A stretch of 64,000 nucleotides of DNA. Origin: Geminicoccaceae bacterium (GTDB lineage: Bacteria; Pseudomonadota; Alphaproteobacteria; Geminicoccales; Geminicoccaceae). Below the pieces are notes generated by a model. It was not told the origin of the DNA. It did no database searches and saw only the letters and a program-made list of their open reading frames with translations. This document shows positions 8,182 through 17,286 of this stretch, piece after piece; the first letter of the stretch is position 1; every line of letters starts with the position of its first letter. Both the position numbers and the translations under genes were made by a program. The DNA lies in the NCBI GenBank assembly GCA_028285265.1, contig JANQPX010000038.1:62001-126000 (forward strand). Direction: 5' to 3'.

Positions 8182-9375
8182 TCAAATAACAGAGCGTGTG
8201 CGCAGGGCGTCGATCTCAGCTTCACAAAGGCCGAGTTCCTTTAAGAGTTCGTCGTTATCGGCTCCACGGCCCGGCGGCGACGACGTAATCCTCGAGGGCG
8301 TTCGTGCCATGCGGATTGGTTGGGCAAGCGCCTTCGTTTCGCCAAACGCGTCACTGTCCATCCGCTCGGCGACTTCAAGATGCTGAACCTGAGGATCAGC
8401 AAACATCTCATCGATGCGATAGATGGGCCCGCAGGGCACACCGGCTTCTAGCAGCAGGTCCACCCACTCTGCACTGGTCTTCGTCATCGTAATGGCCTCG
8501 ATACGGACATTCAGCTCCTGCCGATTTGCCTTTCGATCGGCATTGCTTCGATAGGCCGGATCGTTTGGCCACTCAGCTTTCCCGATGGCATTGCAAAAGC
8601 GCTGCCAAATCACCTCGCCGGCGACGGCAATATTGATGGCTCCGTCAGCGGTTTGATAGCGATTTGTTGGCACGCTGGTCGGGTGTTCATTGCCAGCCTG
8701 ACCAGCGGTATCACCTTCCATCAGATAGCGTGCGGCCTGAAAGTCGAGCATGAACGCTTGAGCCTGGAGCAGAGACGTATGCAGCCACTGTCCCTCACCT
8801 GACTTTTCTCTTTCGAGTAGGGCCGTCAAAATGCCAAGGGCACAGAAAAGGCCTGCAGTTAGATCTGCGATCGGAATGCCCACGCGCATCGGGCCACGAC
8901 CGGGTTCACCTGTAATCGACATCAATCCACCCATACCCTGCGCAATCTGATCAAAACCTGGGCGCTTGGCATAAGGGCCATCCTGGCCAAATCCGGAAAT
9001 ACTGGCCAGGATTATCCGTGGGTTGACCGACCTTAGGCTCTCATAGTCTAGACCAAGTCGTTGTTTTACATCGGGGCGAAAGTTCTCAACAACAACATCC
9101 GCGGTTTTCACAAGACGCAAGAAAATGCCAAGGCCGTCAGCGTCTTTAAGATTGAGGGTCAAACTTCGCTTGTTGCGTTGCAGATTTTGAAAGTCAGCCG
9201 TGTTGCGGCCTGCGCCTAAGGCACCGTCAGCTTCGAGGATTGCAGGCTGTTCAATCTTGATGACATCGGCGCCCCAGTCTGCGAGTTGCCGAACCGCCGT
9301 GGGGCCGGAACGAACGCGGGTGAGATCAAGCACCCGAAAATGTGAGAGTGCGTCGGACGCTGGACGATGCGGCAT
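8182..9375 (-). CDS. CaiB/BaiF-family (class III) CoA-transferase
   Basis: A 397-residue protein of usual family length. It opens with FRVLDLTRVRSGPTAVRQL and GADVIKIE, then NKRSLTLNLK, GFGQDGPYAKRPGFD and GLMSITGEP. The block VGIPIADLTAGLFCALGI carries the Asp that in class III enzymes forms the acyl/CoA adduct. These enzymes move CoA between carboxylates such as succinate, formate, itaconate or carnitine derivatives. It sits between a short-chain dehydrogenase and an enoyl-CoA hydratase and downstream of TctABC, so it most likely activates the imported carboxylate. The substrate is unknown. ATG 9375 is preceded by AAGGAA. Confidence 0.92.
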   Translation of the reverse strand: MPHRPASDALSHFRVLDLTRVRSGPTAVRQLADWGADVIKIEQPAILEADGALGAGRNTADFQNLQRNKRSLTLNLKDADGLGIFLRLVKTADVVVENFRPDVKQRLGLDYESLRSVNPRIILASISGFGQDGPYAKRPGFDQIAQGMGGLMSITGEPGRGPMRVGIPIADLTAGLFCALGILTALLEREKSGEGQWLHTSLLQAQAFMLDFQAARYLMEGDTAGQAGNEHPTSVPTNRYQTADGAINIAVAGEVIWQRFCNAIGKAEWPNDPAYRSNADRKANRQELNVRIEAITMTKTSAEWVDLLLEAGVPCGPIYRIDEMFADPQVQHLEVAERMDSDAFGETKALAQPIRMARTPSRITSSPPGRGADNDELLKELGLCEAEIDALRTRSVI

Positions 9376-9463
9376 GGTTGGTTCCTTCTAAGTCCAAAAC
9401 GGGTGATAAGAGGTCAGCGCCCCGGCAACTGTCGTCATAACATCAACAAACAAAGCTGGACCA

Positions 9464-10216
9464 TCAGGCAAGATAAGCACCACCATTCACATGGATCGTT
9501 TGCCCGGTGGTGTAGGCGGCACCAGTGTGGCAAAGCAAGGCAATGACATGGGCAATTTCATGGGGCTCACCTTCCCGTCCAAGCAAATTGGGATGGCCAC
9601 CTTGAAGCGCCGGACCAGCGGCAGCACCGCGAGCGGTCTTGACGCTCCCGGGAACAACACAGTTGGCGGTGATACCCAATTCGGCTAACTCTGCGGCGAG
9701 GGCGCGGGTCATGCCAGTGAGACCTGCCTTGGCGGTTGCAACATGCACCCTATTCTTGACCCCACGATGGGCTGACAAACCACCAAGCATCACGATACGC
9801 CCCCACCGCGCAAGCGCCATATGGGGAGTCGCAGCCTTCGTGCAGAGGAAGGGAGCATCAAGGTTACTTTTGATAATCGCCTGCCAGTCCTCATAGGAAG
9901 TCTCGGCGAGGGCCGTATTGCGGCGCATGGCGGCGTTGTTGACAAGTATGTGTAGTCCGCCGAATTGGCGTACAGCTGTATCAATTAGTTCCTGTGCATG
10001 CATGGGATCGCTGAGGTCGCCGACATAGGTGCCCGCTTGACCGCCAGCAGCGGTGATCAGAGCAGCCGTTTCCTGAGCGCCAACCGCGTTCTCCTTAGCA
10101 TGGGTGATCACAGCAGCGCCAAGCCCAGCAAGCTTCAAGCAAGTCTCCCGACCAATGTTCATGGCGGATCCGGTAACGATGGCAACACGCCCCTCAAGGT
10201 CATTGCTCATGCTCAC
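9464..10216 (-). CDS. SDR-family protein with altered active site (copy 1)
   Basis: A 250-residue Rossmann-fold protein. The nucleotide-binding TGSAMNIG replaces the usual TGxxxGIG with Asn at the position before Ile-Gly. NNAAMRRN is the NNAG-type structural motif. The catalytic Ser segment reads MLGGLSAHRG instead of NISS-type, and the YxxxK motif reads RVHVATAKAG, so Val occupies the Tyr position and a His lies one residue earlier; the Lys is kept. ANCVVPG follows normally. The SDR at 18.8 kb has the same substitutions. Canonical SDRs are NAD(P)-dependent alcohol/ketone oxidoreductases. This subgroup may do different chemistry. It lies 6 bases after tctA. Confidence 0.85.
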   Translation of the reverse strand: MSMSNDLEGRVAIVTGSAMNIGRETCLKLAGLGAAVITHAKENAVGAQETAALITAAGGQAGTYVGDLSDPMHAQELIDTAVRQFGGLHILVNNAAMRRNTALAETSYEDWQAIIKSNLDAPFLCTKAATPHMALARWGRIVMLGGLSAHRGVKNRVHVATAKAGLTGMTRALAAELAELGITANCVVPGSVKTARGAAAGPALQGGHPNLLGREGEPHEIAHVIALLCHTGAAYTTGQTIHVNGGAYLA

Positions 10217-10222
10217 TAAATC

Positions 10223-11731
10223 CTACTCGTCGCCACCCACCGCCAGCAGTCTCTTCTCGTGTCTTCTTGCCTTCAGGGCCGAATAGATCGGACTAGCCAG
10301 CGAAATCGCAGTGAGGACAAAGAACAAAAGGACAACAGGACGTTCCAGCATAGAAAGAATACTGTTGTCATGGATGATCATCGCCTTCGAGAAATTCTCT
10401 TCGATGATCGAACCCAATATTAATCCCATGATCAAGGGGGCCGGCGCAAAGCCTAGACGCAATAGAAAGTAACCCGCTATGCCGGCAATCAGCATCACCC
10501 AAACGTCGAAGAATGATGATGCCGCAGCATAAGAGCCGACCACCGCGAGGATAAAGACAGACGGCCAAAGGAACGTCCTAGGAATCAGGGTTACTTGACT
10601 GAACAGCTTGGCGCCGGCAAGCCCAATCGCGAGGAATGCGAGATTGGCAATGATCATGGCTCCAAAAATCGCGTACAAGAACTCCGGCTGGTTTTGCAAA
10701 AGGTAGGGACCGGGCTTTAGACCATGCATGATCATGGCGCCGAGGATTAACGCGGTCGAGGTCGACCCAGGAATGCCAAGCGCAAGCGTCGGCACCATGG
10801 CGCCGCCCGTGGCAGCATTATTGGCCGATTCAGGCCCCGCTATGCCTTCGGGAACGCCAGTACCAAAATCGTCCTTACGAGCTGACCAACGGCGCGCTTC
10901 GTTGTAGCCCATGATCGCGGCGACAGTTGCTCCTTCTGCAGGAAGGATGCCAATGAAGGTGCCGATGCCACTGGAGCGGAGAATGGTGTTCTTGATTCGA
11001 CGAAGATCCTCAACTGAGGGGAGCCTGATCACATTGGCACGAATACGTTCATAGGCGATGTCGCCGATCCGCGCTTGGCTCAGCATCTCGCCGATCGCAA
11101 AGAGGCCAATCAGGATCGGGACAAAATTCAATCCCTCCTGAAGTTCATTGATGCCAAAAGTAAAACGTTCCACCCCGGTGGTAAGGTGGAGACCTATAGT
11201 GCTGAGGAGAACACCAATTGCGCCTGCGATCAGATTGCGGATCGATGATTTGCCGCTGACAGAGGCAAGCATGGAGAGCGCAAAGACAGCGAGGGCAAAG
11301 TACTCGGCGGAGGTGAAATTGATGGCGATGCGGGCAAGCGTTGGCGCAGCAAGGAGCAAGATCAGCAGGCCAATCACGCCTCCCGTCACACTCGAGAAAG
11401 CGGCGATGCCGAGCGCTCGGCCGGCTTCGCCACGCTTGGCCATGGGATAGCCATCAAGTGCCGTTGCGGCGGCTGGTGGTGCACCAGGTGCGTTAATCAG
11501 GATCGCTGTAATCGAACCGCCGAACGTGCCAGCACAATAGAGAGCCGCGAGCATGGCGATGGCGGCAGCTGGTTGCATCGAGATGGTGAAGGGAATCAGG
11601 AGCGCAATGGCCATTGGCGAACTTAGGCCAGGCAGGGCACCGACGAGTACCCCGATCAGTACGCCGAAGACAATAGCGCCGATTGTCGAAAGATCGGCAA
11701 GCATAGAGAGGCCGGAAAGAATGGGCTCCAT
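10223..11731 (-). CDS. tctA: TTT transporter large permease TctA (system 1)
   Basis: A 502-residue permease with about eleven or twelve membrane helices. The family signatures are GALPGLSSPMAIALLIPFT near the N-terminus, the NAPGAPPAAATALDGYPMAKRGEAGRA region, and the internal repeat ILPAEGATVAAIMGYNEARRW followed by GIAGPESANNAATGGAMVPTLALGIPGS. TctA forms the transmembrane path of the tripartite tricarboxylate transporter, driven by an ion gradient. The partners TctB and TctC are immediately upstream (10-base and 127-base gaps). The imported compound is probably a mono- to tricarboxylate that is then processed by the CoA-transferase and SDR encoded downstream. Confidence 0.95.
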   Translation of the reverse strand: MEPILSGLSMLADLSTIGAIVFGVLIGVLVGALPGLSSPMAIALLIPFTISMQPAAAIAMLAALYCAGTFGGSITAILINAPGAPPAAATALDGYPMAKRGEAGRALGIAAFSSVTGGVIGLLILLLAAPTLARIAINFTSAEYFALAVFALSMLASVSGKSSIRNLIAGAIGVLLSTIGLHLTTGVERFTFGINELQEGLNFVPILIGLFAIGEMLSQARIGDIAYERIRANVIRLPSVEDLRRIKNTILRSSGIGTFIGILPAEGATVAAIMGYNEARRWSARKDDFGTGVPEGIAGPESANNAATGGAMVPTLALGIPGSTSTALILGAMIMHGLKPGPYLLQNQPEFLYAIFGAMIIANLAFLAIGLAGAKLFSQVTLIPRTFLWPSVFILAVVGSYAAASSFFDVWVMLIAGIAGYFLLRLGFAPAPLIMGLILGSIIEENFSKAMIIHDNSILSMLERPVVLLFFVLTAISLASPIYSALKARRHEKRLLAVGGDE

Positions 11732-11741
11732 AGGCGCACCA

Positions 11742-12272
11742 CTAACGGATTGTCAGGCCGAAGAGGCCAGGTTCAAAGTAGACACGAAGAACAACGGCAA
11801 AAATGTAGGTGACGAGTGCCGTAAACCCGACCGCATAGACAATCAGTCCAAGCCAGCGACGCTCGCCCCAAAGGACTGGAATGACAAGGCTCGAAAGGAA
11901 AATTGTTGCGATCATGCCGACGATCGGTGCGAGCGACAGGATGGTAAGTAGGACAACGATTGTCGCCCAGGTCGACCGACCGACTGGCACGGCACGAGAC
12001 TTTCTGATAAGCGGATGCCGCTTTTGTTCGAGCAGGTGCTCGAAGGGCAGTGTTAACGCCAGAAGTCCGATGATCCAAAGCAATAGGCGCGGAAACTCGG
12101 CTGGAAGCACGTTGTCGCCCAGAAATAACGGCGGTTCGGGGAAGCTCGTCGTGACATAATAGAGGCCACAACAAAGAACAATGAGGACCAGGGCCAAAAC
12201 GGCATCGATGCGATCGATCAAGCTGGATGATCGGGCGTCCGAGCCCTTGAGTGGACCATGCTCAGTAGCCAT
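11742..12272 (-). CDS. tctB: TTT transporter small permease TctB (system 1)
   Basis: About 176 residues with four hydrophobic helices: a first helix at about 25-43, a long periplasmic loop, then helices in the C-terminal two thirds. This is the usual TctB topology. TctB has low sequence conservation, so the call rests on size, helix pattern and position between tctC and tctA. ATG 12272 is preceded by GGAGGGGT; a GTG one codon earlier is possible. Confidence 0.85.
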   Translation of the reverse strand: MATEHGPLKGSDARSSSLIDRIDAVLALVLIVLCCGLYYVTTSFPEPPLFLGDNVLPAEFPRLLLWIIGLLALTLPFEHLLEQKRHPLIRKSRAVPVGRSTWATIVVLLTILSLAPIVGMIATIFLSSLVIPVLWGERRWLGLIVYAVGFTALVTYIFAVVLRVYFEPGLFGLTIR

Positions 12273-12388
12273 CACACCCCTCCGATATCAAAGCCCAAAA
12301 GCCGTTCCCGAGGGATAGCCGGGTGCGACTGGCTCCACGGCTTAGTCTTTTCGACACAGCCGGGAGCCATCGTCAGCAGACATCGGGG

Positions 12389-13363
12389 TCACTCGCTGAC
12401 AGCTAGCTCCCTTAGAGCTTCTGCAGCTTTTGTATATTCTGCCTTGAGATGGGCGTCCCAAACCTCGGTACCTGCAACCGATGTTTCTGGATCAAGACCG
12501 CTGCTCAATAGATAATTTGCAAAGGTTTCGTGCTGCATCGCTTTAACCAGGGCCTCGGATAGCTTCTCGATGATCTCCGGCGGCGTGCCGGCACGCACGG
12601 CATAACCGCGAGTCGTCGATGTGCTGACGTCGTAACCAAGCTCCCAGGTAGTTGGCACATCTGGGTATTCGGCTAGGCGCTCTTTGGCCATCACGGCGAG
12701 CGGACGAATGCTACCATCTGCGATCATCGCGCCGCCTTCAGAAACGTTCGGTAAAGTCGCATCCAATTCACCGGAAACCAAACCCTGGACCATCTGCAAA
12801 CCTGATCCCATGGCGACTGGCTTGTAGTTCATGTCGGCGACCTTCGCGAGTTGGGCGAGACCGATATGTTCCGTACCTCCGATATTCGCGACGCCCCAAT
12901 TCAATGCTCCTTCTTTGCCGGCGGCGACCAAGTCATTGAGCGTCTGATAAGGGCTGTCTTTGCCTACGGTGATGAAGGTCGGATCATCCATCGCCCGAGC
13001 GATGCCGACAAGGTCGTCGATCTTCATCTCCGATTTACCTTGAGCAATCGTGTAGAGATGGGTTTGGGTTAACGCCATGATCGTGTAGCCATCGGCTGGC
13101 TTTGAGAGAACATAACTCTGCGCCGTCGCTCCGGAGCCTCCACGCTTGGAGACCACGAACATGTCTGTCTCCAGGTTACGGCGTGAACGGATCATCATCA
13201 TTCTTGCTGTGGTATCGGTCCCGCCTCCATAACTCGAATGGATCACCACTTCGATGGGTTTTGACGGAAAATCATCTGCGATAGCTTTGGACGATGTTAT
13301 GGCAAGCAATGGCAGCAAAGCTGACAGGATCACAGCGATAGAACGAGACTTTAAAGTCAACAT
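12389..13363 (-). CDS. tctC: TTT periplasmic binding protein TctC/Bug (system 1)
   Basis: A 324-residue exported binding protein. The signal peptide covers about residues 1-29 (LSALLPLLAITSSKAIA). The first carboxylate-binding loop is SSYGGGTDTTAR, with KRGGSGATA and GVANIGGTEHI as the later ligand-contact loops of the Bug family. ATG 13363 has a GGAGGGG site. It captures a carboxylate in the periplasm for TctAB. The GGGTD form is unlike the common AGGxxD loop of Bug proteins and is shared with the system 2 TctC, so both may recognise related ligands. Confidence 0.93.
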   Translation of the reverse strand: MLTLKSRSIAVILSALLPLLAITSSKAIADDFPSKPIEVVIHSSYGGGTDTTARMMMIRSRRNLETDMFVVSKRGGSGATAQSYVLSKPADGYTIMALTQTHLYTIAQGKSEMKIDDLVGIARAMDDPTFITVGKDSPYQTLNDLVAAGKEGALNWGVANIGGTEHIGLAQLAKVADMNYKPVAMGSGLQMVQGLVSGELDATLPNVSEGGAMIADGSIRPLAVMAKERLAEYPDVPTTWELGYDVSTSTTRGYAVRAGTPPEIIEKLSEALVKAMQHETFANYLLSSGLDPETSVAGTEVWDAHLKAEYTKAAEALRELAVSE

Positions 13364-13458
13364 TGTTTTCGCCCCCCTCCTTATTTTGAATATTCGGACA
13401 CGAAATTCGAGAATTGGTCAACTACAGAAATCGGCAAATACAAAACACCATTGAAAGC

Positions 13459-13474
13459 TGTATTTAAATATACA
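13459..13474. promoter_or_regulatory. Candidate operator TGTATTTAAATATACA
   Basis: A near-perfect palindrome (TGTAT/ATACA arms, AT-rich centre) 96 bases upstream of the system 1 tctC start. Its form resembles operators of GntR/FadR-type regulators (TGTATACA core). No such regulator gene is in the window, so the assignment is only a suggestion. Confidence 0.35.
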
Positions 13475-13592
13475 TCAAAAAGAGCAGAAAGATACAAGCT
13501 GTGATTAAGGAAAGATAGGCAGGCGACATGCCATGACTATCTGGCAATCCGGGCCAATGGCCTAATCAGAATATCTGTTGGAATGAGAATGT

Positions 13593-15146
13593 TCACAGGC
13601 GGAAGACCGCCCGCTCTTCAGAACTAAGTGCAGAAACCAACCCACGCTCCCAATCCAGGTAGCGTTGGGAAGCTGCGAGATCACCATCATGGCGCCCATA
13701 GGCAAAGCTGATAAGGTCGATGGCTTGGTCGAGTGGCATAGAGCTTCCTGTCGCGATGGTGGCTCCAGCACGAACAAGAGCAGCGAAGCCGCCACGGATT
13801 AATGCTATGTCACGATGACCGAGGCGCAGCAGCTCTCGAGCGCCGAGCTCCGCCTCTGGCCCATTGTCACCGATGAGCAACAAGCGACCCGCACCCGCGA
13901 AGGCCTTGAGATGAGGCCGGATCGTCCAACGAGAACCTCGCACGTGACTCCGGGCAAAACGCCAAGATGGGCGAAGATCGAGACAGTCGGCCTTGCGACT
14001 TTCCGACTGCGCGATGGCGGTCGCCGCATCGATCACGGGGACCTCGATCGATGGTTTTGCTGGCGTCGTCGGCTTTGCTAGGTTGCGGAGTGTGTCATTC
14101 ACATGGGCGATGTAGATTTCGTGCCCCAGGGCGCGCAGCCAATAGGCCGCAAGCCCAGCACGCAGGCCGTAATCATCAGCCAAGACAATCCGTGCACGGT
14201 GAACGCCGATCCAGCGATCCGTTGCCTGAACGATCTGTCCTGACCAGACATGACGGAAAGCAGGTAGCGGGTCGGCGGCGGCTTCGTCTGGCGAGCGAAC
14301 GTCAAAGAGAAACGTTGTTCTACTCTTGTCCTCGAGAAATGTGACAATGTCTGAAGCGGTCGTCGCGGGAATTCGTTCCGCAGCAAGAAAGTCTTCGGCA
14401 AGGCGTTGAGTCTGTTGCCTTTCTGTGGATGAGAGTTCCGGCAAGGCCGTTGGCGCTTTGCCGCGCTCAAGGTCGAAGCCAGCAAGCGCCCAACCCTGCG
14501 TTCCGTTGTCGAGCGCGTAGATCTCACGGTCCGGTGCAAGGCGTGCAAGGCCGAGGGTACCGATGATGCCGCGCGTACGGCCCGCACAGGTCACGACGAT
14601 CGGTTTGTGTTGATCAATGGCCGGTAGCCGATACGCGATCTCGCCATTGGGTAGGCATCGCGCGCCCGGCACCGTCATCTTCTGGAACTCTTCCGGCGGC
14701 CGACAGTCAAACAACAAGAACGCTCGACCTTCACGCCGCCAGGCGGCGAGCGTTGGGGCATCAATCGTCTTTGGATGCCAATAGGCTTCGGCTAATTCGC
14801 CAAGCGTTTTTGAGGGCACGTTGACGCCCTTGTAAAGCTTGAGGCCTGCGTCTGACCAGGCGGATGGTCCACCTCGGATCATTCCGATGTCCGTGTAGCC
14901 CATTGCAACGAGCACGCCAGCACCAACCTTTGCGATGCCGTCGCCTCCATCGAATAAGAGAATTGGCACGTTCGGCCTTGGAACGAGATCACCGATAATC
15001 GCTTCAAGGGTGCTATAAGGTGCGTGCACCGCAAAAAGTGGGTGTCCCTCTGAAAAAGGGCCTGCCTCGCGTAGATCCAGAAGGGCGACTTCGCCTCCAC
15101 CCAGAACTCGGCAGTTTGCTTCCTTGGCTTCGACCTCTTTGATCAT
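13593..15146 (-). CDS. Four-domain rhodanese-like sulfurtransferase
   Basis: A 517-residue cytoplasmic protein made of four rhodanese folds (about 1-105, 125-235, 265-370, 395-505). Only the second has a catalytic Cys (Cys187, in VTCAGRTRGIIG). The equivalent loops in domains 1, 3 and 4 read LFDGGDGIAKVG, LADDYGLRAGL and IGDNGPEAELG and lack Cys. Rhodaneses carry sulfane sulfur as a Cys persulfide, for example from thiosulfate. The inactive domains may be structural. The start is fixed by ATGA: ATG 15146 overlaps the TauE stop by 4 bases, while the longer frame upstream is only a shadow of tauE. Coupling to TauE/SafE points to sulfur release and disposal. Confidence 0.88.
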   Translation of the reverse strand: MIKEVEAKEANCRVLGGGEVALLDLREAGPFSEGHPLFAVHAPYSTLEAIIGDLVPRPNVPILLFDGGDGIAKVGAGVLVAMGYTDIGMIRGGPSAWSDAGLKLYKGVNVPSKTLGELAEAYWHPKTIDAPTLAAWRREGRAFLLFDCRPPEEFQKMTVPGARCLPNGEIAYRLPAIDQHKPIVVTCAGRTRGIIGTLGLARLAPDREIYALDNGTQGWALAGFDLERGKAPTALPELSSTERQQTQRLAEDFLAAERIPATTASDIVTFLEDKSRTTFLFDVRSPDEAAADPLPAFRHVWSGQIVQATDRWIGVHRARIVLADDYGLRAGLAAYWLRALGHEIYIAHVNDTLRNLAKPTTPAKPSIEVPVIDAATAIAQSESRKADCLDLRPSWRFARSHVRGSRWTIRPHLKAFAGAGRLLLIGDNGPEAELGARELLRLGHRDIALIRGGFAALVRAGATIATGSSMPLDQAIDLISFAYGRHDGDLAASQRYLDWERGLVSALSSEERAVFRL

Positions 15147-15898
15147 GCGTAAATCGCACTCCAAATCAGTGAGGCACCACCACCAACGATTAAAATTTCG
15201 ATAAAGACAGTATGGATGGTAACGGATGACCGCCGGACCATCCAGGCACCGGCCCAGGTGCCGGGAATTGTGCAGAGCCCCATAGCAACGGCGAGCAAAA
15301 AAAGCTGGAATGAAAGAGCATCGAGCGAGCCAAACAGAATGACCTTGGCGACGTTCACCAACACCGCAATCATGCCATCGGTGGCCAGAAGCGCAGGCCC
15401 TGCTAGGCCAAGCCCCATAAGCATCGGGACGACCAACATGCCGGCCCCCACAATCACGGATGACAAGAAGCCAAAGACTCCGGAAACAGTAACAACCTGC
15501 GTTGTCGATGGCCTCAGCTTCTGCCCCTCGATCCATCTCCGGACTGGGACAGAAGCGATCAGCACCATGCCGAGAAGAATCTGGACGATAGCGCCCTCAA
15601 GACGGATGTAGACGAGTGCGCCGACAGCTGCCATGGGGACCGCCACACCTGCAATCGGGACGACATGGGTAAACTGCAGACCATCACGATAGACCCAAAC
15701 CCGACTCGCATTGTTGATCAACATCAACACCGAGATGACGGGGATGACTGCCTTTGCCCCAATAATCGGTGTGATGAAAAGAGTCACGATCATCCCCGCC
15801 CCCATCCCCGATACGCTTCCGAGGATCGCCGCAGCGAAGCAGACGGCAATGCCGGCCAGGATTGTGGGTGGATCAATCGTGGCGAGCGATGGCTCCAT
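15143..15898 (-). CDS. TauE/SafE-family anion exporter (copy 2)
   Basis: A 251-residue membrane protein with about eight helices and duplicated repeats: GSVSGMGAGMIVTLFITPIIG and FLSSVIVGAGMLVVPMLMGLG. It starts at ATG 15898, sharing one base with the MmgE/PrpD stop (TGATG), and its stop overlaps the rhodanese start (ATGA), so all three are coupled. The expected role is export of sulfite, sulfoacetate or a related anion. Motif-for-motif it is similar in layout to copy 1 but clearly diverged in sequence, so it is not a recent duplicate. Confidence 0.87.
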   Translation of the reverse strand: MEPSLATIDPPTILAGIAVCFAAAILGSVSGMGAGMIVTLFITPIIGAKAVIPVISVLMLINNASRVWVYRDGLQFTHVVPIAGVAVPMAAVGALVYIRLEGAIVQILLGMVLIASVPVRRWIEGQKLRPSTTQVVTVSGVFGFLSSVIVGAGMLVVPMLMGLGLAGPALLATDGMIAVLVNVAKVILFGSLDALSFQLFLLAVAMGLCTIPGTWAGAWMVRRSSVTIHTVFIEILIVGGGASLIWSAIYA

Positions 15899-17274
15899 CA
15901 GGTGCCGAGCATTCCGAGCGGACGCGCGCTGAACGATGCGTCGCTGTCGAAGAGTGTCGTCGCAAGATCAAGAAGGATATCAAGAGCGTCCGGTTGCCGA
16001 CCAGCGAATATGAGATTGGCTCGCGCCTTGGCGAGGATCTCGGTCCGGCTCATTGGTTCTTTGACGCCACCTCGCAGCTGCGCCTGCCGTTCTTCAACAA
16101 TGTTGCCGTTATTGAGTGTCGCGCGGATATGGCCCGTGTAGTTCGCTGGGTATTCATTGTCCGGGTCAACCACATAAGTGACTTTGGCAGCGAGCGCCCG
16201 CACTCGTGCGTCTTCAACCGCTCTATCCGTGAACTGGGCCAGCCCAGCGTCACCGTATAGGAGTCCCGCAGCAATAGCGTATGGACAGGAAAATTTTGCG
16301 GCATAGGCGGTGGGTGGCCTTTGCTTGAGCGCCAGGGGTTCCCAAAGGCGATGCACCGTGCCCTCTCCTACCTCACAGGTAATCTTATCGATGTCATTGG
16401 GATCGATACCTCTTGTTTTCAGGCGAACCGCACAGTCGATAAAGGGCTGGGTCATCGTTCCGCAAGCGTAGGGTTTGAAAGCGACATTGGCAGAATGCCA
16501 AATCTTGCCGAGCTCATCGGTGAGCGGTGCGAAATCGGGGGTGATCGATGGTGCAAATGATGCGTAGAGGCCGTGTACACCTTCAAAGACCGTCTTCGGT
16601 CCGACAAATCCTGCGCCGCCCATCCGTGCCGCCCGAACGCCGCATTGCGCCGCCCACCCTGCGTGCATACGTTTGGTCCAGCTGCCATCTGCGAGATATT
16701 CGATAATACCAGCCGCCATCGAGCCAGCGATGCCAAGTGTGTTGCGAATTTGTGTCGGCGTTTGCCCTAATGCTGATGCGACACCCGCCGCAGCACCCAT
16801 GGTTCCGAGAATCGCGGTTGGGTGAAAACCCGCGGCATGCACGCCTTTACCAGCGACAATGCCCAGGCGGTTTGCGACCTCGATCCCGACCACGAGCCCC
16901 TTTGCCACATCAACCTTAGCGAGGGTATATGCCTCGCCCGCTGCGAACAAGGCAGGTACAACCACCACACCAGAATGTACCGGACAACCTTCAAATGTGT
17001 TGTCATAATCCTCGCCATGGCCGCACGTCCCATTGATGACCGCAGCGGCCGCAATATCAAATGTCTCTTCAAGGCCCCAGACCGAACACGCACCTCGCGC
17101 GTCAAAGGCCTTTCGCACGGCACGACCGTAGTCCGTGTCGAGAGCGGCGATCGTCAGCGCCGCCGTGTCGATCACCGTATTCTCAACCGCTTCCTTTGCG
17201 GCCTTTGGGATATCGGCGCCCGACAAAGAGTCAATCCAATCAGCGATCTCGCCGGAACGGGTCGGCTCATTCAA
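15898..17274 (-). CDS. MmgE/PrpD-family protein (copy 1)
   Basis: A 458-residue member of the 2-methylcitrate dehydratase/cis-aconitate decarboxylase superfamily. Visible family blocks are GTCGHGEDYDNTFEGCPVHSG (about 83-103), GKGVHAAGFHPTAILGTMGAAAG, GYxTDG-type WTKRMHAGWAAQCGVRAA, and KPYACGTMTQPFIDCA. These enzymes dehydrate, isomerise or decarboxylate polycarboxylates without metal. TTG 17274 is the likely start: AGGAG sits 7 bases before it and it lies 12 bases after the upstream copy. The reaction here is unknown; the tandem copy and the TTT transporters suggest a branched di- or tricarboxylate. Confidence 0.9.
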   Translation of the reverse strand: MNEPTRSGEIADWIDSLSGADIPKAAKEAVENTVIDTAALTIAALDTDYGRAVRKAFDARGACSVWGLEETFDIAAAAVINGTCGHGEDYDNTFEGCPVHSGVVVVPALFAAGEAYTLAKVDVAKGLVVGIEVANRLGIVAGKGVHAAGFHPTAILGTMGAAAGVASALGQTPTQIRNTLGIAGSMAAGIIEYLADGSWTKRMHAGWAAQCGVRAARMGGAGFVGPKTVFEGVHGLYASFAPSITPDFAPLTDELGKIWHSANVAFKPYACGTMTQPFIDCAVRLKTRGIDPNDIDKITCEVGEGTVHRLWEPLALKQRPPTAYAAKFSCPYAIAAGLLYGDAGLAQFTDRAVEDARVRALAAKVTYVVDPDNEYPANYTGHIRATLNNGNIVEERQAQLRGGVKEPMSRTEILAKARANLIFAGRQPDALDILLDLATTLFDSDASFSARPLGMLGT

Positions 17275-17286
17275 TGATCGTCTCCT

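Noticed and set aside
15147..15536. N-terminal extension of the rhodanese gene
   Set aside because: The extension is a shadow of the TauE gene in another frame (many Cys, Trp and Arg). The ATGA-coupled ATG at 15146 starts the first rhodanese fold.
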